A stretch of 15,869 nt of DNA from UBA1231 sp045123185 (lineage in GTDB: Bacteria > Bacillota_I > Bacilli_A > ML615J-28 > CAG-313): assembly GCA_045123185.1 (NCBI GenBank), contig JBGVIL010000097.1, positions 1 through 15,869 of the forward strand. Direction: 5' to 3'. Shown here one piece after another: positions 1-6,550 of this stretch. Position numbers and translations under genes: made by a program. How positions within the stretch are numbered: the first letter of the stretch is position 1; each line of letters begins with the position of its first letter. A model generated the notes under the pieces. The model was not told where the DNA came from. It searched no databases and saw only the letters and a list, made by a program, of their open reading frames with translations.

Positions 1-624
1 AATTGTAAGGTAGCAGTTGATTCATTTCATGTTATTAGACATTTAAATGACGCTATTGACTCAATACGAATAAAAACAATGAAAAAATACGATAAGCGAA
101 CGAATAAACTTGTTCAAAATGATATTTACTACTACATGTTAAAAAAGTTTCATTTTTTCTTTACTATGAACTTTGAAAAGATTTTTAATGGACAAACTTA
201 TATTCATAAAATGAAAACTAAATGGACTAAACATGAAATTAGAAGTTACCTATTCTCCATAAATACTGATCTAAGAGATGCTTATTTTTTAAAAGAACGT
301 TATCGAGAATTTAATTTAACTGCAGACTTTGAAACATGTGATGATGAATTAGAAGAATTAATAGATTCATTTTTAAACTCAAAACATGAAGAATTTAGAA
401 CCTTCGGAAAACTTCTTATTCATTGGAAAGTCGAAATAAAAAACTCCTTCATAAGATACCAAGGAAAAAGGCTTTCCAATGGCCCTATTGAAGGAGCTAA
501 TTCTAGAATCAAAACAATTCTAAAGTCTGCTAATGGATTCACTAATTTTAATAGATTACGAAATAGAATTATGTATTCATTAAATAAGGATATTCCTATA
601 AAAGGCAATCCTAAAAGAAAATAA
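1..624 (+). CDS. ISL3-family transposase, C-terminal part (5' end outside window)
   Basis: The reading frame is open from base 1 and gives 207 residues up to a TAA stop, so the N-terminal zinc-finger/HTH part and the first catalytic Asp lie outside the window. What is visible fits the second half of a DDE transposase of the ISL3 family. VAVDSFHVIRHLN at the start resembles the segment carrying the second catalytic Asp (visible residue 7). NGPIEGANSRIK near the end carries the catalytic Glu (visible residue 164), and is followed by the family's SANGFTNFNRLRNRIMY tail. No stop or frameshift interrupts the visible part, so the element may be intact. The terminator at 647-676 and the dyad repeats at 681-760 follow directly. 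The internal ATG at 79 is not a plausible start because the catalytic motif lies before it. The protein would cut and rejoin the ends of its own insertion sequence. Confidence 0.88.
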   Translation, partial: NCKVAVDSFHVIRHLNDAIDSIRIKTMKKYDKRTNKLVQNDIYYYMLKKFHFFFTMNFEKIFNGQTYIHKMKTKWTKHEIRSYLFSINTDLRDAYFLKERYREFNLTADFETCDDELEELIDSFLNSKHEEFRTFGKLLIHWKVEIKNSFIRYQGKRLSNGPIEGANSRIKTILKSANGFTNFNRLRNRIMYSLNKDIPIKGNPKRK

Positions 625-646
625 TTTATTTTGTGTGTTTGTAAAG

Positions 647-676
647 AAAAATCCGACCATTTCTAGTCGGATTTTT
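647..676. terminator. Bidirectional rho-independent terminator after the transposase
   Basis: A perfect 11-bp stem (AAAAATCCGAC paired with GTCGGATTTTT) has an 8-nt loop and is followed by TT on the + strand. On the - strand the hairpin is followed by CTTTAC, so it can also stop transcripts coming from the FAD dehydrogenase gene. It lies inside the probable insertion sequence. Confidence 0.8.
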
Positions 677-680
677 TTGA

Positions 681-760
681 CCCTAAAGTTCTTTATAGGA
701 ATTAAAACCCTAAACATCTTTATAGGTATTTTTACTTGAACCCTAAACTAATTTATAGGG
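681..760. repeat. Three 19-bp dyad repeats, probable subterminal sites of the ISL3 element
   Basis: The unit CCCTAAA-N4-TTTATAGG occurs three times, at 681-699, 708-726 and 741-759. The inner 4 bases differ (GTTC, CATC, CTAA) while the outer 15 are identical. Each unit is an imperfect inverted repeat. The units are separated by 8 and 14 bp. The third continues to GGG at 758-760, giving TATAGGGCCC. Fixed arms with variable centres suggest protein-binding sites. The position just after a transposase gene suggests binding sites for that transposase at the right end of the element. This role is inferred; the left end is not in the window. Confidence 0.6.
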
Positions 761-763
761 CCC
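741..763. mobile_element. Probable right end of the ISL3-family insertion sequence
   Basis: The outermost dyad runs into TATAGGGCCC, about 20 bp before the stop codon of the neighbouring FAD gene. Read inward on the - strand, the end would begin GGGCCCTATAAATTAG; ISL3-family ends commonly begin with GG. The exact boundary and the 8-bp target duplication usual for the family cannot be confirmed because the other end is absent. Confidence 0.4.
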
Positions 764-781
764 TTTTAATAATTTCAAGAT

Positions 782-2200
782 TTAATTTTCTTTTGCAATA
801 ATGCTTCTTGCAATGGCTACACCATTTGCACCAGCTTGTGATAATCCTCTAGTAATACCAGCACCATCTCCACCAACATATAAATTCTTAATCTTAGTTT
901 CGAAATGTTTATCTACTTCTGGTCTTGCACTATAGAATTTAGCTTCAACACCATAGAATAATGTATGATCACTTGCAATACCTGGTGTAATATAATTTAA
1001 TGCCTCAACCATTTCAATTAATGATTTCATAGTATTATATGGAAGTACTAAACCTAAATCTCCTGGAATCGCTTCTTTAAGTGTTGGTTTAACAAATCCT
1101 TCATTAATTCTTTTAGCAGTTGATCTACGACCTTTTTTAATATCACCATATTTTTGAACAATTACTGAACCATTAGTTAATCTGTTAGCAAGACGTGAAA
1201 TTTCTTCAGCATATTCGTTAGGTTCATTAAATGGTGAATCAAATGAATGAGATACTAATAATGCAAAGTTAGTATTTGCGCTTCCTAGTTTAATATCATT
1301 GTATGAGTGACCATTACATAACATAATACCATGATGGTTTTCAATTACAACGTGTCCACTTGGATTAGAACAGAATGTTCTAACAGTAGTTCCAACACTT
1401 GTATTGAAAATAAATTTACCTTCATATAAATGTTTATTAATTTCATCCATAATAATATCTAGTGTTTCAACACGTACACCTATATCTACACGGTTGTTAG
1501 TAAATACAATACCTTTATTTGATAAAACTTGTGTTTGCCAATGAGCACCAGTTCTACCAACACCTAGTAATAAATATTTAGTTTCAATTACTTCATCGTT
1601 TGCTAAAATTACCCCTTTAACAACACCATCTTCAACTAAAATATCTTTTACTTCAGTTTGGAAAGCATAATCAATATGTGGTTTCATTGTTTCATAAATA
1701 TTAGCAAGTAATTTTAAATTAACTTCTGTTCCTAAATGTCTAACTTCACTTCTTAAAAGTTTAAGACCTGCACCCATCGCACGTTTTTCAATTTCGTATA
1801 CTTCTTTAGTATGTGGATTAGTAATATTGTCTGGTGCACCATGTTTTAAGTTAATTGCGTCAACATAACGAATTAAGTCAAGAACTTCTTCTTCAGGAAG
1901 ATAATCTGTCATCCATCCACCAAATTCTGAAGTAATGTTAAACTTACCATCAGAATATGCACCTGAACCACCAAATCCAGATGTCATTGAACAAGCTGGA
2001 TAACATCCGGCACTCTTGTTCTTTACTTTAGGACAACGATCAATTTTCTTTTCTAAGATTGGACATTTACGATTATAAATATTTGGTCCTTTATCAATTA
2101 ATAATACTTTAAGTTGTGGAGCTTTTAACATTAATTCGTAAGCTGAGAAAATTCCAGCAGGTCCTGCTCCAACTAATATAACATCATACTTCTTTTCCAT
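782..2200 (-). CDS. FAD-dependent dehydrogenase, COG2509-like
   Basis: A 472-residue flavoprotein, close to the usual length for this uncharacterised family. The N-terminus has a Rossmann dinucleotide-binding motif (DVILVGAGPAG, Gly11/13/16) with an acidic end to the second strand (LLIDKG, Asp36). The C-terminus has the second FAD-contact motif LYVGGDGAGITRGLSQAGANG followed by a helix. Residues 46-70 hold four cysteines (Cys46, 56, 66, 70) just before GFGGSGAYSDGKFN, an arrangement I associate with this family; they could form a disulfide or bind a metal. The substrate is unknown and no signal peptide is seen, so it should be cytoplasmic. The start is supported by AGGAGAT 5 bp before the ATG. 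It begins 12 bp after the polA stop, so the two are probably cotranscribed. The probable IS end lies about 20 bp past its stop. Confidence 0.85.
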   Translation of the reverse strand: MEKKYDVILVGAGPAGIFSAYELMLKAPQLKVLLIDKGPNIYNRKCPILEKKIDRCPKVKNKSAGCYPACSMTSGFGGSGAYSDGKFNITSEFGGWMTDYLPEEEVLDLIRYVDAINLKHGAPDNITNPHTKEVYEIEKRAMGAGLKLLRSEVRHLGTEVNLKLLANIYETMKPHIDYAFQTEVKDILVEDGVVKGVILANDEVIETKYLLLGVGRTGAHWQTQVLSNKGIVFTNNRVDIGVRVETLDIIMDEINKHLYEGKFIFNTSVGTTVRTFCSNPSGHVVIENHHGIMLCNGHSYNDIKLGSANTNFALLVSHSFDSPFNEPNEYAEEISRLANRLTNGSVIVQKYGDIKKGRRSTAKRINEGFVKPTLKEAIPGDLGLVLPYNTMKSLIEMVEALNYITPGIASDHTLFYGVEAKFYSARPEVDKHFETKIKNLYVGGDGAGITRGLSQAGANGVAIARSIIAKEN

Positions 2201-2212
2201 AATATCTCCTTG

Positions 2213-4849
2213 TTATTTTAAATCCCAAGTTGACCCAATTTCTACATCAACATCAAGTTTTACCTTAAGATTTACTACATTTTCCATTTCTTCTTTTAAA
2301 ATCTTTTTAACTATTTCTATTTCATCTTTTACTGTATCAATAATTAGTTCATCGTGAACTTGTGCAACAATTTTACTTGTAAGATTCATTTCTTCTAATT
2401 TAGCTTGAACTTTTACCATGGCCATTTTAATGATATCTGCAGCTGTTCCTTGAATAGGGGCATTCATACTTGTTCTTTCACCAAATTTCTTTAAAGCATG
2501 ATTACTAGAAGCTAATTCAGTAATATATCTGCGTCTGCCAAATAAAGTTGTTGAATAGCCTTTAGCTGTAGCATCTTTTACTAAAGAATCTAAGAACACT
2601 TTAATTTCTGGATAAATTGCAAAATATTTGTCAATAAAGATAGCTGCATCAATTGGAAGAATATGCAGTGTTTCAGATAATCCCCAATCACTCATTCCAT
2701 AAACAATGCCAAAGTTTACTGCTTTAGCCATACGGCGCATATCTTTAGTTACTTCTTCATATGACACATTATTTATTTTAGCTGCTGTTGAAGCATGTAA
2801 ATCTAAACCATTATTAAAGTCTTTAATCATTGTCTCACAATTAGCCATTTCAGCTAAAATACGAAGTTCAATTTGTGAATAGTCAGCGCTTAGTAACATT
2901 CCATCTTTAGTTGATGGGACAAACACTGAACGAATAATTTTACCTACTTCTGTTCTAATAGGTATATTTTGAATATTAGGTTCTGTACTTGAAAGTCTTC
3001 CTGTTTGGGTTAAAGTTTGTTTAAATGTTGTGTGTACTTTACCATCACTAAAGATTTCACTACTTAAACCTTGTACATAAGTACTATATAATTTAGAGTA
3101 TTTACGATATTCTAAAATTAGAGGTATTACTGGATGTTCATCTTTTAAGCTTTCTAATATTTCAGCAGATGTTGAATATCCAGTTTTATTTTTCTTCCCT
3201 TTACCAATTTTTAATTCTTCAAATAATATTACACCTAGTTGTTTAGGTGATGAAATATTAAACTCTTTACCGATTAACTCGTAAATATTCATTTGAAGTT
3301 CTTTAATTTTTTCTTCAAAGATAATACCAATTTCGTTTAATCTAGTTTTATCTACTTTGAAGCCATTATACTCAATTTGACCAAGTACCGTTGCAAGTGG
3401 CAACTCAACAGTATAATATAAATTATCCATACCATCGCTTACTAAAGTATTTAATATTTCTTCTTCAGTTTCTTTAACTGCGATAAGTTTATGCATTCCG
3501 TATTTTGCAAAAACTTCTAAGTCAGGTATTTGGTATTTAGTCTTTTTACCATATACTTCTTCATGATATTCCAGTTTGACGTTTTTAAAGTGCTCAAAAA
3601 TACTTTTTAAATCACCAGTAGTAAAACTAGGATTTACTAAGTATACTGCAACTAAAAAATCATAGACTACACTTGTAATATTAATTCCTAAATATTTTAA
3701 TACTAAATAAACTTTTTTAGAATCTAAAGTATGTTTAATAATTGTATCATCTTCTAAGTAGCTATTTAAATTACTATTTAAGAAATGACCTTTTTCTATA
3801 AAATAACAATTATTATTAACTAAGAAACTAAAACCTAATACATTTGAACGATGATGATTTTCTCCATCTAATTCAACATCAAAATAAAACTCATTAGTCT
3901 TTTTTAATTCTTCTTCTAATTGTTCTACTTGATTAATATATTCATTATAAGAAACTTCATCAACTGGTTGTGTATTTTCTATTTTCATTTTCTTAATAAA
4001 TGATGTAAATTCAACTTTTTCAAAGAAACTTCGAAGTAATCCATAATTTACTTGATTTATTAAGATATCATCGAGAGTAAAATCAAATTCAATATCTTGA
4101 TAGATTGTTGCAAGAAACTTAGTTTGATATGCAACTTCTTTTGAATCAATAAATGCTTGTTTTGCTTTTGGTGTTAACGCGTCAATATTTTCATATACAC
4201 CATCAAGTGAGTAATATTTTTCTAGTAAACTTACAGCTGTTTTTGGTCCAATTCCTTTAACACCTTCTAGGTTATCTGAGTTATCACCAATCATAGCTTT
4301 ATAATCTATCATTTGAACAGGTTCAAATCCCATCTTATCTTTAAAGTTTTCTTTTGTTAATTCATCAAGTTCAGTAATTCCTTTTTTTGTTAAACAAACT
4401 GTAACTTTATCACTTACTAGTTGAAGTAAGTCTTTATCGCCACTAAGACATATTACATCGTAACCTTGATTACTGGCAAGTTTTGCCATTGAACCAACAA
4501 TATCATCAGCTTCATAATCATCTAGTTCAAGTCTTTTAATGCCCATAACATCTAAGTATTCTTTGATTAATGGAATTTGCATCGCAAGTTCTTCAGGCAT
4601 TTTCTTTCTTGTACCTTTATATGATTCAAGTTGTTGATGTCTAAAAGTTTTTTTACCTTTGTCAAATGCAACAAGCATATGATCACCTTCAATAGTATCA
4701 AGGATCTTGTTCATCATATTGACAAAGCCATATAAAGCATTAGTATAAAGTCCCGTACTTGTCTGCATCAAATTACCAGTATAGGCAGTTGCGTAATAAG
4801 CTCTAAACATTAAACTATTGCCGTCTAATAATATTACTCTCTTCTTCAT
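2213..4849 (-). CDS. polA: DNA polymerase I
   Basis: Family A polymerase for Okazaki-fragment processing and repair synthesis, 878 residues from the chosen start. The N-terminal 5' nuclease domain (about 1-290) is intact: LLDGNS, FDKGKKTFRH, YEADDIVG, LSGDKDLLQ, MIGDNSDNLEGVKGIGPKTA. The middle 3'-5' exonuclease-like domain (about 300-480) keeps the first acidic pair (Asp324, Glu326) and an Asp at motif II (Asp376), but the YxxxD motif III is replaced around Tyr450 (YGMHK), so proofreading is probably lost, as in Bacillus enzymes. The polymerase domain has motif A SADYSQIELR (Asp656), motif B RRMAKAVNFGIVYG (Lys709, Phe713) and motif C VHDE (Asp833). The frame extends upstream to 5023, but the homology begins at MKKRVILLDG. 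GGTGA precedes that ATG, and the longer version would overlap the divergent lipoprotein gene. The FAD dehydrogenase follows at 12 bp. Confidence 0.97.
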   Translation of the reverse strand: MKKRVILLDGNSLMFRAYYATAYTGNLMQTSTGLYTNALYGFVNMMNKILDTIEGDHMLVAFDKGKKTFRHQQLESYKGTRKKMPEELAMQIPLIKEYLDVMGIKRLELDDYEADDIVGSMAKLASNQGYDVICLSGDKDLLQLVSDKVTVCLTKKGITELDELTKENFKDKMGFEPVQMIDYKAMIGDNSDNLEGVKGIGPKTAVSLLEKYYSLDGVYENIDALTPKAKQAFIDSKEVAYQTKFLATIYQDIEFDFTLDDILINQVNYGLLRSFFEKVEFTSFIKKMKIENTQPVDEVSYNEYINQVEQLEEELKKTNEFYFDVELDGENHHRSNVLGFSFLVNNNCYFIEKGHFLNSNLNSYLEDDTIIKHTLDSKKVYLVLKYLGINITSVVYDFLVAVYLVNPSFTTGDLKSIFEHFKNVKLEYHEEVYGKKTKYQIPDLEVFAKYGMHKLIAVKETEEEILNTLVSDGMDNLYYTVELPLATVLGQIEYNGFKVDKTRLNEIGIIFEEKIKELQMNIYELIGKEFNISSPKQLGVILFEELKIGKGKKNKTGYSTSAEILESLKDEHPVIPLILEYRKYSKLYSTYVQGLSSEIFSDGKVHTTFKQTLTQTGRLSSTEPNIQNIPIRTEVGKIIRSVFVPSTKDGMLLSADYSQIELRILAEMANCETMIKDFNNGLDLHASTAAKINNVSYEEVTKDMRRMAKAVNFGIVYGMSDWGLSETLHILPIDAAIFIDKYFAIYPEIKVFLDSLVKDATAKGYSTTLFGRRRYITELASSNHALKKFGERTSMNAPIQGTAADIIKMAMVKVQAKLEEMNLTSKIVAQVHDELIIDTVKDEIEIVKKILKEEMENVVNLKVKLDVDVEIGSTWDLK

Positions 4850-4865
4850 AAATTTCACCGGTCTT

Positions 4866-4894
4866 ATTATACCACATTTTGTTATTTTTGAAAA
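4866..4894 (-). promoter_or_regulatory. Predicted polA promoter
   Basis: On the - strand TTTTCA (4889-4894) and a perfect TATAAT (4866-4871) are 17 bp apart. The -10 box ends 16 nt before the polA ATG, so the predicted transcript would start at the edge of the GGTGA ribosome binding site. The -35 box is weak. It lies only 4 bp from the candidate -35 box of the divergent gene. Confidence 0.45.
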
Positions 4895-4898
4895 CTCA

Positions 4899-4927
4899 TT
4901 GTGTATTCTTTTTAAATTGGGCATAAT
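4899..4927 (+). promoter_or_regulatory. Predicted promoter of the VanY-like lipoprotein gene
   Basis: TTGTGT (4899-4904) and CATAAT (4922-4927) are 17 bp apart, with the -10 box 16 nt before the ATG at 4944. GAGGTG at 4933-4938 is the ribosome binding site. The two boxes match consensus only partly, and the leader would be about 10 nt. Confidence 0.35.
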
Positions 4928-4943
4928 ATAGTGAGGTGATAAA

Positions 4944-5708
4944 ATGAAATTTATACTGTTATTCTTAACTTGTTTCTTATTGTTTAGTTGTAAAAGAGAA
5001 ACTCCATATGACATCTTTATCAAAGAAATCTCAAGTTATTCTAGTTTTCGAGCAGATTTAGACTATTTATATTATAATGAGTATAAAAAAACAAATTCAT
5101 ATGTTTTAGCATTAAACACTGTTAATCATCCAGATTTTTTTAAAACACAATCTAATCAAGTAATGTATGATAACATTATATTAATTAATAAACTTCATGG
5201 GGTTAATGAAACATATAAACCAAATAATTTAGTATCCGTTCTTGATGTTCCATACATTAAAAGACCAAATGAAGAAATGTTAATTGATAAACATGTTTTA
5301 TTAAATTATCAGGTAATGGTTGAAGACGCAAAAGCTAAAGGTATTAATTTAGTTTTGTATTCAGCCTATCGATCCTATGAAAAACAACTAAGTTTATGGA
5401 ATCAAGTTCCAACTTTTGAAAGTATGTATCTTGCAGTGCCTGGATATTCTGAACATCATACAGGACTCGCTTTAGATATTAGCACATATCAAGATGGTTT
5501 AACTAACAATAAAAACCAAGCTTATGAATATTTAGAAAACAATGCTTATAAATTTGGTTTTATTTTAAGATATCCAAAAAATAAAGAATCAATTACAGGT
5601 TATAGCTATGAGCCTTGGCATTACCGCTATGTTGGAGAAATCGCAGAAAAGATATACAAAGAAAACCTTACTTTAGAAGAATATATTTATAATTACATCG
5701 CAATATAA
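4944..5708 (+). CDS. VanY-like D-alanyl-D-alanine carboxypeptidase, lipoprotein (peptidase M15B)
   Basis: A 254-residue wall enzyme expected to remove the terminal D-Ala from peptidoglycan stem peptides outside the membrane. The first 16 residues form a short lipoprotein signal ending in LLFSC, so Cys16 is the likely lipidation site. The M15 fold is shown by SAYRSYEKQ (about 140-148), the zinc motif SEHHTGLALD (Ser169, His171, Gly174, Ala176, Asp178) and EPWHYRYVG, with the general base Glu223 and third zinc ligand His226. All expected catalytic residues are present. The region from 17 to about 100 has no recognised domain and may be a spacer. The start is supported by GAGGTG before the ATG. 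The gene is divergent from polA and ends in a terminator shared with the ECF-S gene. Resistance to vancomycin cannot be inferred: no VanR/S/H/A/X genes are present, and such enzymes also act in ordinary wall maturation. Confidence 0.9.
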   Translation: MKFILLFLTCFLLFSCKRETPYDIFIKEISSYSSFRADLDYLYYNEYKKTNSYVLALNTVNHPDFFKTQSNQVMYDNIILINKLHGVNETYKPNNLVSVLDVPYIKRPNEEMLIDKHVLLNYQVMVEDAKAKGINLVLYSAYRSYEKQLSLWNQVPTFESMYLAVPGYSEHHTGLALDISTYQDGLTNNKNQAYEYLENNAYKFGFILRYPKNKESITGYSYEPWHYRYVGEIAEKIYKENLTLEEYIYNYIAI

Positions 5709-5709
5709 A

Positions 5710-5740
5710 AAGGTAATAATCGATTTACGATTATTACCTT
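5710..5740. terminator. Bidirectional terminator between convergent genes
   Basis: A perfect 13-bp stem (AAGGTAATAATCG with CGATTATTACCTT) has a 5-nt loop, ATTTA. It is followed by ATTTTTTC on the + strand and TTTATATTG on the - strand. Its right arm overlaps the first two bases of the stop codon of the - strand ECF-S gene, so it serves both genes. Confidence 0.88.
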
Positions 5741-6326
5741 ATTTTTTCATTGATATTTCTAATGCTTTACTAATAGGATATGAAATTAAGACACCAGCTA
5801 ATATTTCAACAACTCCATTGATTCCAACAAATAAGACTACAAACATTAATGGATTTGTCGCACCTAAAGCAGAAACAAAACTTTGAATGTAATCAGTATG
5901 ATAGAAACATACACAAAGAGTTGTCATAAAAAATAACGTATTAAATACAGGAACTAATACACAAACTAATATTTGAGCTAAATGTTTATGTTTATTAACA
6001 AGTGCTTTGAAAATAAGTCCAGGAATTGTTCCAACTAACACTCTAGTTGGTACACATACTAAAAAAGTATAAAATGGATTAATATTAAACATTGTTGTTC
6101 CAAACGCATCATAACCTAAACATTGAACAAAACTAACAAGTCCAAATAATGTTCCAAGGATAATTCCCGTTTTAGTACCACAAATAATAATTCCAATCGC
6201 AACTGGTATTACAGTTAATGTAATTGATAATGCCGAGATTCTGATTGGGAAAAAACCAAGAATTGTTAAGATTGCTCCAAGGATTGCAGTTATTGTAATT
6301 TTTTTAATTTGTTCATGATTTTTCAT
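5739..6326 (-). CDS. ECF transporter S component (substrate-binding membrane subunit)
   Basis: A 195-residue, very hydrophobic protein with about six membrane segments (roughly 9-25, 31-50, 54-70, 83-107, 117-140, 158-190). Length and pattern match S components of energy-coupling-factor transporters, which bind a vitamin or precursor and work with a shared EcfA/A'/T module encoded elsewhere. Features I recognise from this group are the N-terminal ITAILGAILTILGF helix, the small-residue pattern VPVAIGIIICGTKTGIILG, the FGLVSFVQCLGYDAFG loop and NPFYTFLVCVPTRVLVG. The subgroup resembles proteins annotated as pantothenate-type (PanT-like) carriers, but the substrate cannot be read from the sequence. 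The start has AGGAGTGAT upstream and its own promoter. No riboswitch lies between that promoter and the ATG, the leader being only about 20 nt. Confidence 0.8.
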   Translation of the reverse strand: MKNHEQIKKITITAILGAILTILGFFPIRISALSITLTVIPVAIGIIICGTKTGIILGTLFGLVSFVQCLGYDAFGTTMFNINPFYTFLVCVPTRVLVGTIPGLIFKALVNKHKHLAQILVCVLVPVFNTLFFMTTLCVCFYHTDYIQSFVSALGATNPLMFVVLFVGINGVVEILAGVLISYPISKALEISMKK

Positions 6327-6351
6327 AATATCACTCCTAATATCATCTATT

Positions 6352-6380
6352 ATTATACTCTAAATTTGTGAGTTTGTAAA
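6352..6380 (-). promoter_or_regulatory. Predicted promoter of the ECF-S gene
   Basis: On the - strand TTTACA (6375-6380) and a perfect TATAAT (6352-6357) are 17 bp apart, with a leader of about 20 nt to the ATG at 6326. This is one of the best promoter matches in the window. A 25-bp GC-rich inverted repeat begins 3 bp upstream of the -35 box and could act as an operator. Confidence 0.7.
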
Positions 6381-6383
6381 GTG

Positions 6384-6408
6384 ATAACCCCCGATTTTCG
6401 GGGGTTAT
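6384..6408. repeat. GC-rich perfect inverted repeat upstream of the ECF-S promoter
   Basis: ATAACCCCCGA and TCGGGGGTTAT form a perfect 11-bp stem around TTT. It is one of the most GC-rich stretches in an AT-rich window. Neither strand has a T tract after it, so it is not a standard intrinsic terminator. It could be an operator next to the -35 box at 6375-6380, or the 3' hairpin of a small RNA. Confidence 0.7.
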
Positions 6409-6476
6409 GTGGAGAGATAAAGAGTTATGAAACCTCATAACTTACATATTGGATTCTTTGAAAAGTGTCCTTTTCA
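6384..6476 (-). other. Cluster of three hairpins, possible structured RNA
   Basis: Three perfect inverted repeats follow within 93 nt: 6459-6476 (7-bp stem, 4-nt loop), 6423-6442 (AGTTATGA with TCATAACT, 4-nt loop) and 6384-6408 (11-bp stem). No open reading frame of note covers them. A TTGACA lies upstream on the - strand at 6495-6500, but no good -10 box follows at the right distance. The strand and the existence of a transcript are guesses. The stretch sits between the terminator of the sigma/anti-sigma operon and the ECF-S promoter. Confidence 0.3.
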
Positions 6477-6518
6477 CTTATTAAACAAATAAAATGTCAA
6501 TTTTATTGGTAAAAAAGA

Positions 6519-6550
6519 AAAAAACTTTTAAAAATTTTTAAAAGTTTTTT
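6519..6550 (-). terminator. AT-rich palindromic terminator of the sigma/anti-sigma operon
   Basis: A perfect 32-bp palindrome with arms of 16 bp (AAAAAACTTTTAAAAA and its complement) overlaps the stop codon of the anti-sigma gene. On the - strand it is followed by T-rich sequence (TCTTTTTTACC). It has only one G/C pair per arm, so it may be a weak terminator. Confidence 0.6.

Noticed and set aside
681..760. Short CRISPR array
   Set aside because: Units are 19 bp with variable centres, spacers are 8 and 14 bp, and no cas genes are nearby.
4944..5708. Part of a vancomycin resistance cluster
   Set aside because: Only the carboxypeptidase is present; neighbours are polA and an ECF-S gene, with no VanR/S/H/A/X genes.
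6405..6475. tRNA-like look of the + strand, with CTCATAA resembling a tRNA-Met anticodon loop and TTGGATTC resembling a T-arm
   Set aside because: The flanking bases GAAAC and CTTAC do not pair as an anticodon stem, no acceptor stem closes the region, and the actual stems found are simple hairpins.
6352..6500. Vitamin riboswitch controlling the ECF-S gene
   Set aside because: The hairpins lie upstream of the best promoter, leaving a leader of about 20 nt, and no known riboswitch core was recognised.
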